This document shows, piece after piece, positions 7,384 through 17,373 of a DNA stretch of 57,152 nt. Made by a program: the position numbers and the translations under genes. The stretch spans positions 1 to 57,152 of the forward strand of contig JAFGPL010000047.1 of the NCBI GenBank assembly GCA_016936215.1, read 5' to 3'. The notes beneath the pieces are model-generated. The model saw only the letters and a list, made by a program, of their open reading frames with translations. It ran no database searches and was not told the DNA's origin. Position 1 is the first letter of the stretch, and every line of letters starts with the position of its first letter. The DNA is from Bacteroidales bacterium (GTDB lineage: Bacteria; Bacteroidota; Bacteroidia; Bacteroidales; UBA10428).

Positions 7384-8973
7384 TTACTCAACCCTGAACC
7401 AGTCGAAATCGGCATAGCCTGTACTTTCATTGATGTTTGAATTTATGCAGAACAAACCCACTTTTGCTCCGATCCATCTCCCTTTTTGAGCCTTTGTTTC
7501 TTTACCGATGAAGGTAAATTCAGAATTATCGGTGCTGTAATAATAGTGGCATATACCGTTTGTATTCACATATACTTTCAGGTAACAGGTGTTGGTGAAC
7601 AATTCTGCAGATTCGATGGTTGTTGTCATATCACCGCATTGATTGTATGTGCCTTCATCCATTATCACAGATATTCCTTTTTCGGTTTTGACCAGGGCAA
7701 GATATGACCATTTGTCGCCCATCACCAGCAGACCTGCTTTTTCTCCTGGAAGTCCGGCTTTAAAATCTATTTTTGTTGTTACGGTAAACGATGGAGAAGG
7801 AAATTTCTGAAGTAACAGGTTTGGAACAAACCATAAATTTCCGTTTTGGGTATGGTTTTTTACAGCATATAAACGCATACTTCCTTTATTTTCACTCAAT
7901 GAATACCATTCCTCTCCCGGATTGGCATGCCATTGCCATTGTAATCCCGGCTTGCCACTGTTGAATTCATCTGAGGTTGCGGGTATTTCAACAGGATGTG
8001 TATTACCTGTAAAAGGTTTTTTATACTCAGTTACCGGTTCGCCGGTCCCATCACCGTTATTGTCTGTTCCTATTACCGGCCAGCCATCTCTCCAGGTAAC
8101 CGGTTGCAGGTGAACAACACGGCCATAGAAGTCCCTGTCCTGGAAGTGCATAAACCACCATTCACCCGATTTCAGTTCCACAAGTCCACCCTGGTGCGGC
8201 CCGTTGATGCCTGTGCTGCCCTGGTGCATTACATTCTTTGCCTCGTAAGGGCCATAAATGTTTTTCGACCTTAGCGCTGCCTGCCATCCTTGCGGCACTC
8301 CGCCTGCAGGGGCAAGAATATAATAGTATCCGTTTTTTTTATATAGCTTCGGGCCTTCAATAGTAGGTTGTTGCATGTCTTTATAAATCATGGTGCCATT
8401 GTCGAGTATCTTTTTGCCATCTGCGCTCATTTTATGAAGATACAGCTCATTGCCACATAACTTGCTGCGCACGAGGTAGGCGCTTCCAGGTTTGCCGCCT
8501 GTTGTATCATCATCCCAGAAGGGGCAGGGGTCTTCCCACATTTCTACCTTTTCTATATGGCTGAGTTCCCATTTGCCCGCAGGGTCATGTGCGGTAGCCA
8601 TAAAAAGTCCGTCGCGCGGGGTACAGAAGTATACATAAAAAAGATTGTTATGGTATCTTATAGAAGGGGCCCAAGATCCTTCACCATGCACCGGTTTATC
8701 GTATTTCTCAAGCGGAAGCCTTTCATAAACATGGTTGATGATTTTCCAGTTTACGAGGTCTTTGGAGTGAAGTACCGGTATGCCCGGCATGCAGGTAAAG
8801 CTCGATGACACTAAGTAAAAGTCGTCGCCAACCCTTATCACATCCGGATCGGAATAGTCTGCAAAAAGAACAGGATTTTTATACCGTCCGTTCTGTAGAT
8901 CAGGAAACCAGGGTTGAGAATTTAGGGCAATACAAAATAGAAGTAGTGATAAAGAAGCGCCTGTTCTTTTCAT
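7384..8973 (-). CDS. Glycoside hydrolase family 43, beta-xylosidase/arabinofuranosidase type
   Basis: This 529-residue secreted enzyme has a signal peptide (LSLLLFCIALNSQ) followed by the GH43 five-bladed propeller. Catalytic acids are visible: Asp42 in ADYSDPDVI (base), Asp148 in WEDPCPF (pKa modulator) and Glu206 in TIEGPKLY (acid). The C-terminal 200 residues (from about SDEFNSG, residue 330) match the concanavalin-like beta-sandwich common in GH43 beta-xylosidases. The N-terminal wording resembles subfamily 12. It should release xylose or arabinose from plant-type polysaccharides, in the periplasm or outside the cell. It lies 64 nt after the second DUF4249 gene on the same strand, so it may be the last gene of the TonB receptor operon. 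No T9SS sorting domain is seen. Confidence 0.88.
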   Translation of the reverse strand: MKRTGASLSLLLFCIALNSQPWFPDLQNGRYKNPVLFADYSDPDVIRVGDDFYLVSSSFTCMPGIPVLHSKDLVNWKIINHVYERLPLEKYDKPVHGEGSWAPSIRYHNNLFYVYFCTPRDGLFMATAHDPAGKWELSHIEKVEMWEDPCPFWDDDTTGGKPGSAYLVRSKLCGNELYLHKMSADGKKILDNGTMIYKDMQQPTIEGPKLYKKNGYYYILAPAGGVPQGWQAALRSKNIYGPYEAKNVMHQGSTGINGPHQGGLVELKSGEWWFMHFQDRDFYGRVVHLQPVTWRDGWPVIGTDNNGDGTGEPVTEYKKPFTGNTHPVEIPATSDEFNSGKPGLQWQWHANPGEEWYSLSENKGSMRLYAVKNHTQNGNLWFVPNLLLQKFPSPSFTVTTKIDFKAGLPGEKAGLLVMGDKWSYLALVKTEKGISVIMDEGTYNQCGDMTTTIESAELFTNTCYLKVYVNTNGICHYYYSTDNSEFTFIGKETKAQKGRWIGAKVGLFCINSNINESTGYADFDWFRVE

Positions 8974-9037
8974 CTTAAATTGCTTATCAGTTTAGAATAA
9001 AAATGATGTTGTTCAATTTCAAAACCAGAAGCTAAAT

Positions 9038-9973
9038 TTAGTGCATTTCAACATAAATACTGTCTGTATCGCTGCTGTATCCGCCAAAAATCCCAAGCCC
9101 GTTGTGAATGTTTGAATGAATCTGTACCCGCTCGCTCAAAGGATTGCCATCGGCCTGGCTATATGCTGCCAATGAGGCAATGTACCTGTAATAGTCTTCT
9201 GACAACGAACGCAGGCAAAAATAATACATACCTTGCTGGTTCCAGTGTTCGAGTGTTATTTTAAGGGTGAATTTTGCGCCGTCTAATAATTTGTCTGAAA
9301 AATATGCTGCAGAAGGATTCGTCATTTCTGTTCCCAACTCCAGGTTTAAGGAGTATATATCGTTATAACTTCTGTAATATTCAAAGATCTTATCATCAGT
9401 CAGGTAAGACCTGGGAGAAAATTGATATGTGGTATCTTCATAATAATATACACTTTTTTGAAAAAGGATCAATTCATAGTAATTGGTTATACCTGCGGGA
9501 TCGTCAATGGTAAGAATTACATCGTATGTATAATTGTTATAGGAGAAATAGTCATTTTCCAGGCTTCTTACTGTGTCGATGCTTACAATAGGAACAGGCA
9601 AGGGGATAACACACGATGCTGTGGCTTCACTTTCACCTGGGGCATTCACAACAACCTGATATTCAGCATGGGCTTCAGGAATTAACCCTTCGAGCGTGTA
9701 ATAACCATTCCCCGTGTATGACATTAACCCTAATGGTTCGTTGTTTTTATACAGGCTTACCTGCGCATTTTGTATATATGGCGAACTGTTGTTATCGAGA
9801 ATACTGATGCTTTTGCTCAGGTTTATGGTAATCACGCTATCGGTATTGATAATACTGTTTATTACAACTTTAAGTTCATCGGGTGGAATGGGGTAATCAA
9901 TAATCCGCTCGCAACCGAAGGATATGAAGAGAATAACCAAATGTAAAACCAGGTATCCGTGCCTATATTTCAT
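9038..9973 (-). CDS. DUF4249 lipoprotein, copy 1
   Basis: This 311-residue predicted lipoprotein has a lipobox near ISFGCERI and the DUF4249 layout: a short IDYPIPPDE segment, beta-strand-rich repeats, and the conserved C-terminal motif SERVQIHSNIHNGLGIFGG. The family has no assigned biochemical role. It usually sits next to a TonB-dependent receptor and may act as its surface partner, as SusD does for SusC, though the fold is different. It starts 12 nt after the upstream receptor gene. The second copy at 12425 is clearly related (CVKVLDYDIPEDEK, NTNIENGLGILAG), so the pair arose by duplication. Confidence 0.85.
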   Translation of the reverse strand: MKYRHGYLVLHLVILFISFGCERIIDYPIPPDELKVVINSIINTDSVITINLSKSISILDNNSSPYIQNAQVSLYKNNEPLGLMSYTGNGYYTLEGLIPEAHAEYQVVVNAPGESEATASCVIPLPVPIVSIDTVRSLENDYFSYNNYTYDVILTIDDPAGITNYYELILFQKSVYYYEDTTYQFSPRSYLTDDKIFEYYRSYNDIYSLNLELGTEMTNPSAAYFSDKLLDGAKFTLKITLEHWNQQGMYYFCLRSLSEDYYRYIASLAAYSQADGNPLSERVQIHSNIHNGLGIFGGYSSDTDSIYVEMH

Positions 9974-9985
9974 TCTATTAATATT

Positions 9986-12418
9986 TTAAAATTTAAAATT
10001 GTAAGTAATGAAAGGGATTATCGGGAACAGGCTTACTTTTTTAACAACCGGTTCGCCGCTACCCATTCCATACCAGTCATAATTATTCCCGATATAGATG
10101 TAAAACGGATTATTATGGCTGTAAGCATTGTATAAGCCTAAACTTAGGGTTCGTTCCCCCCATTTAAGCGGTTTATGAAAATTAAAGGCAATATCCAACC
10201 TGTGATATGCCGGCATTCTGAAACCATTGCGATTTTTAATATATTCAATTTCCTGGTTCTGTGTAGTTTCCAAATAGTATGAGTTGTCTTTCGGATTATA
10301 CAAAGGCAATGCAGAGATATATTTTTGAGTGGGCAGGGTTAATGCTGTTCCGCTGCCAAATACCCATACAAGGCCAAGATCAATTTTTTGTGAAAGCTTA
10401 TGGGTTACTGCAATACTTATATCGTGCCGTCGGTCATATTTAAATGGAAATACCTCGCCATTGTTTAGCGCAGCAAACTGTCGGTTACTCCAGGCGAGGG
10501 TATAACCAAACCATCCGGTTGTTTTTCCTTCTCTCTTTTCAACAAGGCATTCCAGCCCGTAAGACCACCCTTTGCCAGTTTCAATAATGGTTTCCCAGTC
10601 GGCGTTTGAGTTGAGGAAAGTTTGTCCGTCCTGGTATTCGATAATGTTGTTCATGGTTTTATAAAAGCCTTCGGTGGTAACCACCAGTTTGTTTTTAACA
10701 GGAAAAGCCACTGAAGCTGAATATTGCCATGAGTTTTCGGGTTTTACACGGTCGGTTGCCGGGAGCCATAAGTCGGTAGGGAGGCTTACAGATGAGTTGG
10801 TCAGCAAATGAATATACTGTACCATATTGGCCACCGACCCTTTAACCGAAAGATTGTTTGCAAAGAGATACCTGGCAGAAATCCTCGGTTGAAGCGAAAA
10901 ATAGTTTTCAAACCTCACGAAAAAAGAAGACGCGTGTGCCCCGGCATTAACCTTCAGACGTTTGGTAACGTCAAAATCATCTTCAATATAAAAACTTATC
11001 TCAGATGCGGTAAGGCTCCGGGTGCCGTAATGCTTGTCAACCATATCTGCATAATCTGCACCCTGGTAAAGGTATTCGTTGGTGCCGGGATTGAAGTCGT
11101 GATAAGTGTAACTTCCGCCAAACCTTATGTAATGTTTTATGGAAGGGGTATAATCAAATTCGCTCCGGATGGAATAATCGGTCACCCCCGAGAGGTAGGT
11201 CCAGCTGTACCTCGAATTTAACAGTGGACGTGACGGTTCGGTGGTTTTTTTATCAAGATCGTATAATTTAAACCTGTAACGGGAATAGGTAAGTGTAGTG
11301 TTACTGAATAACCTGTTGCTGATTATGCTGTTCCACCTCAGGGCTGAGGTGATATTCCCCCACTGTATACCTGTTTTATCCTGCCGGGTGTATTTTACCT
11401 CATCATAAATATATCTATCTTTATACCTGTAAAAACCTACATCATCGCCGAGATAAAGGCTAAGAAACAATCGGTTGTTTTTGTTTACCTGGTGGTTTAT
11501 TTTGGCATTGGCATCGTAAAGGTAGTACCTGACTGTGGCAAAATCGTCAATGGCTTTGATAATAGGTTGCGCCAGCACATCGAGGTATGAGCGCCGGGCA
11601 GAAACAATAAATGATGTCCTGTCTTTGATAATAGGCCCTTCAAGGCTGATTTTTGAGGCAACCACACCTATGGAGCCTTCACCGTGAAATTCTTTATTGT
11701 TGCCTTCTTTCATCCTGATGTCAATAACCGATGAAAGACGTCCTCCGTATCTTGCAGGGAAGCCTCCTTTGATCACCGAAACATTGCGTATGGCATCGGT
11801 ATTGAACACGGATACAAAACCGAAAAGATGGTTTACATTATAAACCGGTACCCCGTCTAACAAAAAGAGGTTTTGATCGGGACTGCCGCCACGGACATAT
11901 ATGCCGCTTGAGGCCTCTCCTCCCGATTGAATTCCCGGCATAAGCTGTATGGCTTTTAACAGGTCGCTTTCTCCCATTATATACGGAAGCGTGTTCAGGC
12001 TCTTTACCGGTAGTTCGATCAGCCCGGTTTGCGAAGATTGCATGTTTTTTAATAAATAGTCTGATGAAATGGTTACTTCTTCGAGCAGGAGCGAAGGCAC
12101 AAGTTTGATATTCAGCGATGTATCTTTTTGCAGGTGTAAAGTAACAATCTCGGGTTTATAACCAAGATATGAAAAATGCAATACGGTAAGCCCTGCCGGG
12201 ACATTCAGGCTGAAAAAACCATAATTGTTAGATATTGTGCCACTTGTTTTGTCGTCGGTATAAATACTTGCCCCGATAAGCTTTTCACCGCTTCCCGCGT
12301 CTTCAATAATGCCGCTTATTATGCTATTTTGGCCGGATATGAGTGATATATTGCCCCAAAATAGAAAAATTATGAAGCCAATTATTTTAAAATTTTGTGT
12401 TTTAATTAGCTTAATCAT
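9986..12418 (-). CDS. TonB-dependent receptor with N-terminal carboxypeptidase-regulatory domain, copy 1
   Basis: This 810-residue outer-membrane receptor takes up a ligand using TonB energy. After the signal peptide comes a CarbopepD_reg domain (about 33-115), then the plug (GIYVRGGSPDQNLFLLDGVP and FPARYGGRLSSVIDIR) and a 22-stranded barrel ending in aromatic YNFKF. No STN domain is seen, so it does not look like an anti-sigma-regulated receptor. It lies between two DUF4249 genes, with 6 nt to the upstream one and 12 nt to the downstream one. The substrate is unknown, but the adjacent GH43 gene makes an oligosaccharide possible. Confidence 0.92.
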   Translation of the reverse strand: MIKLIKTQNFKIIGFIIFLFWGNISLISGQNSIISGIIEDAGSGEKLIGASIYTDDKTSGTISNNYGFFSLNVPAGLTVLHFSYLGYKPEIVTLHLQKDTSLNIKLVPSLLLEEVTISSDYLLKNMQSSQTGLIELPVKSLNTLPYIMGESDLLKAIQLMPGIQSGGEASSGIYVRGGSPDQNLFLLDGVPVYNVNHLFGFVSVFNTDAIRNVSVIKGGFPARYGGRLSSVIDIRMKEGNNKEFHGEGSIGVVASKISLEGPIIKDRTSFIVSARRSYLDVLAQPIIKAIDDFATVRYYLYDANAKINHQVNKNNRLFLSLYLGDDVGFYRYKDRYIYDEVKYTRQDKTGIQWGNITSALRWNSIISNRLFSNTTLTYSRYRFKLYDLDKKTTEPSRPLLNSRYSWTYLSGVTDYSIRSEFDYTPSIKHYIRFGGSYTYHDFNPGTNEYLYQGADYADMVDKHYGTRSLTASEISFYIEDDFDVTKRLKVNAGAHASSFFVRFENYFSLQPRISARYLFANNLSVKGSVANMVQYIHLLTNSSVSLPTDLWLPATDRVKPENSWQYSASVAFPVKNKLVVTTEGFYKTMNNIIEYQDGQTFLNSNADWETIIETGKGWSYGLECLVEKREGKTTGWFGYTLAWSNRQFAALNNGEVFPFKYDRRHDISIAVTHKLSQKIDLGLVWVFGSGTALTLPTQKYISALPLYNPKDNSYYLETTQNQEIEYIKNRNGFRMPAYHRLDIAFNFHKPLKWGERTLSLGLYNAYSHNNPFYIYIGNNYDWYGMGSGEPVVKKVSLFPIIPFITYNFKF

Positions 12419-12424
12419 AGCTTT

Positions 12425-13423
12425 TTATTCAGGTTTAGGTGTTTGGTTGATTTCTAAGGTGCATACCGATTCGGACTTTCCTGCCAAAATTCCCAGGCCG
12501 TTTTCGATATTTGTATTAACCTGTGCACGTTCACTAAAAGGATCATTTCTGGCCTGCAGGTGCCTTTCAAGCAGTTGCATATATGTAAAATAATCTTTGG
12601 TTACAGATTTCAGACGGATAACCAGCCTCATACTATCTGTGGTTACATCATTTGCATTAAATAGGAAGGAGCTAAAGCTTACATTCAGGTTATACTTCAT
12701 CCCGTTGATCAACTGGTCAGAAAATAATAGTTTGTTTCCGATAATAAACTCATTCTCATTTTGATTTGAAAGAACCTGGTCTCCCATTATCGTGTACTCG
12801 AATACAGGATCTTTTGACCGGATAATTGAATTACTGATGGCCTTTCTGTAACCTGTTATATAAAATGTGTCCATATCTGAATAATAAACCGGTTCCTTAT
12901 AAAGAAGTGTACCTTCCAGTTCGTAAAAATTTTCAATGGTTTCCGGGTCAGTTATAGCAATAATGCTTTTCAACATATAGATTTGATAGTAATATCCGTA
13001 TTCAAAGAATTCCTGCAACTCACTGGAGGTGTCAACCTTTTCAATTAATACAGGTTCTGGAAGGATACAGGTGGCTGATGCGGTTTTCATGCCCGGTACC
13101 ATTACCTCTAACAGGTATTTATTTCCGAAACTGCCGGTAAAATCTGAAAAATAGCCACCTTTGGTTCCTTCAACTATTTCAGTAACAAGAATATCATTTT
13201 CATAAATACGTACTATCGCGCTGTCTATTGGTTTGATTTCAAGCCTGTCGAGCACATGCAAACTTTTGTTTACATATATGGTAGCAGGGTTATAGGTCGA
13301 AATGATGCCATTCACCACAATTTTCTTCTCATCTTCCGGAATATCATAGTCAAGCACTTTTACACAGGATGACACAAAAACCACCCCGGTAAAAAGGAAA
13401 AATATTTTAAAAGGACATTTCAT
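12425..13423 (-). CDS. DUF4249 lipoprotein, copy 2
   Basis: This 332-residue predicted lipoprotein has a lipobox around FVSSC and the DUF4249 pattern: LDYDIPEDEKKIVVNGII at the N-terminus and SERAQVNTNIENGLGILAG near the C-terminus. It is a paralogue of the copy at 9038. It starts 12 nt after the stop of the upstream receptor and ends 6 nt before the start of the next, so four genes form one tight operon. The role is unknown; a surface partner of the receptor is likely from context. Confidence 0.85.
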   Translation of the reverse strand: MKCPFKIFFLFTGVVFVSSCVKVLDYDIPEDEKKIVVNGIISTYNPATIYVNKSLHVLDRLEIKPIDSAIVRIYENDILVTEIVEGTKGGYFSDFTGSFGNKYLLEVMVPGMKTASATCILPEPVLIEKVDTSSELQEFFEYGYYYQIYMLKSIIAITDPETIENFYELEGTLLYKEPVYYSDMDTFYITGYRKAISNSIIRSKDPVFEYTIMGDQVLSNQNENEFIIGNKLLFSDQLINGMKYNLNVSFSSFLFNANDVTTDSMRLVIRLKSVTKDYFTYMQLLERHLQARNDPFSERAQVNTNIENGLGILAGKSESVCTLEINQTPKPE

Positions 13424-13435
13424 GGTTTATCTGCT

Positions 13436-15856
13436 TTAAAACTTAAGACTGTAACGAATTGAGGGCATAAATGTATATAGGCTGCGTTGCAGCAGGTATA
13501 TATTTTCGCTTGATGAAGAAATACCGTACTTATAGCCGTAATACAGGTAAAATGGATTTTGCCGGTTATACACGTTGTAAATACCGAAGCTGAATGTGCG
13601 CTCGCCCCACCTTACTTTTTTATGGAAATTGGCGCTAAAGTCAAGCCTGTGGTAGGCAGGTTCCCTGAAACCATTCCTGCTTTCATAATGTTCAATTACT
13701 GAATTATCTGATGGATAAAAATTTTCATTATCCTGGTTTGAGTTGAAATACTCCAGTAAAGAAGGGTATTTTTGCCTGGCAAGGGTGATAGCCCTGCCTG
13801 TGCCATAAACCCATGTAATGCCAAGGTCAACCCTTTTACTGATATACCTTGTAATTGCTACGCTGATATCGTGCCTGCGGTCGTAACGATACGGAAAGAC
13901 CTTACCAAAGTTCACTTCTTCAATTTGCCTGTTGGTCCATGACAGGGTGTAACCTATCCAGCCGCGGGTTTTACCCTCGTTTTTTTCAATAAGTATTTCA
14001 GCGCCATACGACCAGCCTTTCCCGTTGGCAATTTTATCTTCCCATCCGTCTGACTGACTGAAAAACGATGCCCCTTCTTTATATTCGATAATATTGTGCA
14101 TGGTTTTATAGTATCCTTCAAGGTTAAGGCTATAATCTTTGAAAAGCTTGATGGCTGTTCCCAATGCGTATTGGTCAGATTTTTGTGGTTTTACCCTTTC
14201 TGTTACAGGCAGCCACAGGTCTGTTGGCAATCCGACAGTGGTATTGGTGAGCAGGTTAATGTATTGCACCATCCTGATATACGATGCTTTCACAGACCAG
14301 TCATCTGTTAGAAGAAACCTTGCCGAGATACGGGGTTGCAATGACTGATAAAAAGCAGATTTAACCAGCACGTTGGAATAATGAAAACCGATATTGGCTT
14401 TTAACCTTTTGGAAATTGTAATGTCATCTTCAATATAGGCAAATGATTCGTGTGAATATATATCCCTGTTACCAATCGTGGTATCCACATTCTGTGATAT
14501 AATATCGGTTTTGATGCGGGAAACCGAAATCCCGGGATGAAAGGTATGATAAATATAGTTGAAACCACCCCTGATGTAATGTGCCGGCGAAGGGATAAAG
14601 TCCAGTTCAAATTTCCCCGAGATGTCGCTGATACCGGAAAAATACCTGGTGCTGTGCAGGTAATCATCAGTTTGCGCCACCGGTTTAGTAGTTTGTTCAT
14701 TATGCATCGAGAGATCAAACTGGTACCTGCTGTAAGTAAGCGTAGTGTTGGTAAAAACTTTTTTCGATGCCATATAATTCCATCTCAGGGCGGCGGTTAT
14801 ATTTCCCCAGTAAATAGCACTTTCTGAATTATAATATGTTTTTAATGTACGCTCATAGTTTTCCCATTCGTGTTTTTCTTTTGAATAGGCTTTATCGAGT
14901 CCGCTGTATACACTCAGAAATATCCTGCTTTTGTCTGATAACCGGTAATTGATTTTTCCGTTCAAATCATAAAAATAATAACCCGATTTGGTATTGTCGT
15001 TGATAGCTTTCTGAATAGGATGAAGAAAAAGGTCGAAATAGGTTCGCCTTAAAGAGATGATAAAAGAGGCTTTATCTTTAACGATGGGCCCTTCGAGTGA
15101 AATTTTTGACGATATAAGCCCGATGGACGCTTCACCCTGAAATTCTTTACTGTTACCGTCTTTCATCCTTATGTCTATAACCGAAGAAAGCCTGCCCCCG
15201 TAGCGGGCTGGAAATCCCCCTTTGTACACTGTAATATTCTGTATGGCATCGGCATTAAAAACAGAAAAGAAACCAAAAAGGTGGTTGATGTTGTAAACAG
15301 GCACCCCGTCGAGTAAAAAGAGGTTCTGGTCGGGGCCACCGCCCCTTACGTAAATTCCGCTGGTGCCCTCGTTGCCCGCTTTAATGCCCGGTATAAGCTG
15401 AAGTGTTTTTAGTATGTCAACTTCGCCCAGGATTACGGGCAATGATTTGACCTGTTGCACCGGTATAGAAACATTGCCCATTTGGGTGCTGTTTACCATA
15501 TTTTTAGCTTTATCGGCGGTGATAGTAACTTCTTCTATCTCAAGCATGGGCGAAAGCGTTATATTGATCACCGTGTCTTTGTCAAGCTTAAAACGCTGAC
15601 TATGCATTGAATATCCTACAAACGAACAAACCAGTTGAACATCTCCCTTATTAAGGGAGAGACTGTAAAAACCAAAATTATTTGTAATAGTCCCTTTATA
15701 TGTTAGCGAATCATAAATGTTGGCGCCGATAATTTTTTCGCCCCCAGATGCTTCGGAAACAATTCCACTAATGGTAAACTTTTGTGCCTGTAATGTATTG
15801 GAAAAAATGCATAATAAGAGCAGGAGCTTTGGTAGGATAGGGTTTGAAGATAGCAT
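13436..15856 (-). CDS. TonB-dependent receptor with N-terminal carboxypeptidase-regulatory domain, copy 2
   Basis: This 806-residue receptor is the first gene of the operon and a close paralogue of the copy at 9986. Shared signatures include GIYVRGGGPDQNLFLLDGVP, KGGFPARYGGRLSSVIDIR, LPTDLWLPVTERVKP and a C-terminal RWGERTFSFGIYNVYNRQNPF. It has a signal peptide (LLLLCIFSNTLQAQ) and a CarbopepD_reg domain (about 27-110) before the plug. The barrel differs most in extracellular-loop regions and at the C-terminal end, which suggests distinct ligands. The operon promoter should lie in 15857-16015, but I see no convincing -7 element there. Confidence 0.92.
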   Translation of the reverse strand: MLSSNPILPKLLLLLCIFSNTLQAQKFTISGIVSEASGGEKIIGANIYDSLTYKGTITNNFGFYSLSLNKGDVQLVCSFVGYSMHSQRFKLDKDTVINITLSPMLEIEEVTITADKAKNMVNSTQMGNVSIPVQQVKSLPVILGEVDILKTLQLIPGIKAGNEGTSGIYVRGGGPDQNLFLLDGVPVYNINHLFGFFSVFNADAIQNITVYKGGFPARYGGRLSSVIDIRMKDGNSKEFQGEASIGLISSKISLEGPIVKDKASFIISLRRTYFDLFLHPIQKAINDNTKSGYYFYDLNGKINYRLSDKSRIFLSVYSGLDKAYSKEKHEWENYERTLKTYYNSESAIYWGNITAALRWNYMASKKVFTNTTLTYSRYQFDLSMHNEQTTKPVAQTDDYLHSTRYFSGISDISGKFELDFIPSPAHYIRGGFNYIYHTFHPGISVSRIKTDIISQNVDTTIGNRDIYSHESFAYIEDDITISKRLKANIGFHYSNVLVKSAFYQSLQPRISARFLLTDDWSVKASYIRMVQYINLLTNTTVGLPTDLWLPVTERVKPQKSDQYALGTAIKLFKDYSLNLEGYYKTMHNIIEYKEGASFFSQSDGWEDKIANGKGWSYGAEILIEKNEGKTRGWIGYTLSWTNRQIEEVNFGKVFPYRYDRRHDISVAITRYISKRVDLGITWVYGTGRAITLARQKYPSLLEYFNSNQDNENFYPSDNSVIEHYESRNGFREPAYHRLDFSANFHKKVRWGERTFSFGIYNVYNRQNPFYLYYGYKYGISSSSENIYLLQRSLYTFMPSIRYSLKF

Positions 15857-16015
15857 ATAAATTCAATTTATCTTTCTACAATTACCAGTCAGGGTTTAAG
15901 GCTGCAATGTATCAAAAATTAAGCCATAAAACCTTTGCAAATGTTAATAATATATAATGCAGGGCAGAAAAATAAACGTATAAGTCTTTGTAAAAGTATC
16001 TAATACGTGAAAAAA

Positions 16016-17290
16016 TTATGATATAATGTCAAATCCTGTATATTTTCTTAAAACTTTCGGTATAATAATCCCTTTTTCTGTCTGGTTGTTTTCGAGCAGG
16101 GCAGCCACTATTCTGGGCAGAGCAAGAGAACTGCCGTTCAGTGTATGCGCCAGTTGCATTTTTTTTGAAGACTCATCGCGAAATCGAAGTTTGAGCCTGT
16201 TGGCTTGGTATGATTCAAAATTTGATACCGAACTCACTTCGAGCCACTTGCCCTGTGCGGCCGAAAACACTTCAAAATCATAGGTAAGCGCTGATGTAAA
16301 ACTCATATCTCCCCCGCATAGTTTCATAATCCGATAGGGTAACTTAAGTTTTACTACAAGTGATTCAACATGCGATACCATTTCTTTGAAAGTTTCGTAT
16401 GATTTTTCGGGGTGTTGTATCTGCACAATTTCAACCTTATCGAACTGGTGCACCCTGTTGAGACCCCTTACATCTTTGCCGTAAGAACCGGCTTCGCGCC
16501 TGAAACAAGGTGTGTATGCAGTGCATTTTACCGGAAGCACTTTTGCATCGAGGATTACATCGCGGTAAATATTGGTAACCGGAACTTCGGCAGTAGGTAT
16601 CATGTAAAATTCATCACTTTTAATGTAATACATCTGCCCTTCTTTATCCGGAAGCTGGCCAGTACCAAAAGCCGAATCGGCATTAACCATCAGTGGGGGC
16701 CAATATTCGGTATAGCCTGCTTTTTTGTTCTCATCGAGAAAGAAATTGATAAGTGCCCGCTGTAATTTTGCACCCTTGTTTTTATAAACAGGGAATCCTG
16801 CTCCGGTGAGCTTAACTCCCAATTCAAAATCTATGATATCATATTTTTTTGCCAGGTCCCAGTGAGCCATCGCTCCGGTATAAAGTTTTAGCCTAGAACT
16901 TCTTTTACGTATCTTCTTATTGTCGGTGGCGCTTTTACCTTTTGGTACAGACTCATGTGGCAGATTTGGTACTTGCTCTATCAGTTTTTGAAGTTTTTTT
17001 TCTATCTTCTCAAGTTTTTGTGTCAATCCTTTTATTTCATCCTTCAGGGTGGCTGTTTTTTGCCTGGCAGCTTCTGCCTCTTCTTTTTTCCCGGCTTTAA
17101 ACAAATCGCCTATCTGTCTCGAGAGATTGTTCATTTCGGCTTGCCTGTTATCCGATTCAAGCTGAAGTGCACGCCTGGTTTTGTCGGCATCAATAATTTT
17201 CGAAATAATTTCACTGCCGTCGAAGTTCTTGATGGCAAGTTTTTCGATTACAAGGGCAGTGTTTTCCCTTATGAAATTGATCGTAAGCAT
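16016..17290 (-). CDS. serS: Serine--tRNA ligase
   Basis: This 424-residue class II synthetase charges tRNA-Ser (and tRNA-Sec where present) in the cytosol. An N-terminal antiparallel coiled coil (about 30-105) binds the long variable arm. The core shows motif 2 (FRREAGSYGKDVRGLNRVHQF) and motif 3 (LNGSSLALPRIVAALLEN). Length is standard. The ATG at 17290 gives the canonical MLTINFIREN start. A terminator at 17314-17356 separates it from rpmA upstream, so it is probably transcribed on its own. Confidence 0.97.
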   Translation of the reverse strand: MLTINFIRENTALVIEKLAIKNFDGSEIISKIIDADKTRRALQLESDNRQAEMNNLSRQIGDLFKAGKKEEAEAARQKTATLKDEIKGLTQKLEKIEKKLQKLIEQVPNLPHESVPKGKSATDNKKIRKRSSRLKLYTGAMAHWDLAKKYDIIDFELGVKLTGAGFPVYKNKGAKLQRALINFFLDENKKAGYTEYWPPLMVNADSAFGTGQLPDKEGQMYYIKSDEFYMIPTAEVPVTNIYRDVILDAKVLPVKCTAYTPCFRREAGSYGKDVRGLNRVHQFDKVEIVQIQHPEKSYETFKEMVSHVESLVVKLKLPYRIMKLCGGDMSFTSALTYDFEVFSAAQGKWLEVSSVSNFESYQANRLKLRFRDESSKKMQLAHTLNGSSLALPRIVAALLENNQTEKGIIIPKVLRKYTGFDIIS

Positions 17291-17313
17291 TTGGTTCGGC
17301 TTATTGGTTAAAA

Positions 17314-17356
17314 AAAAATCTCCTGACCTCTAAGATAAAGAAATCAGGAGATTTTT
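17314..17356 (-). terminator. Terminator after rpmA
   Basis: A 13-bp perfect stem (17314-17326 with 17344-17356, core TCTCCTGA/TCAGGAGA) has a 17-nt loop. On the minus strand it runs into a T tract and lies just past the rpmA stop. Confidence 0.8.
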
Positions 17357-17373
17357 CATATTTTGATCTAATA

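Noticed and set aside
10808-11221. A 137-codon open frame opposite the first TonB receptor
   Set aside because: It is antisense to a clear receptor gene and has no protein-family features.
9038-15856. Recent assembly duplication of the receptor/DUF4249 pairs
   Set aside because: The copies differ throughout at the protein level, so they are old paralogues and not an assembly error.
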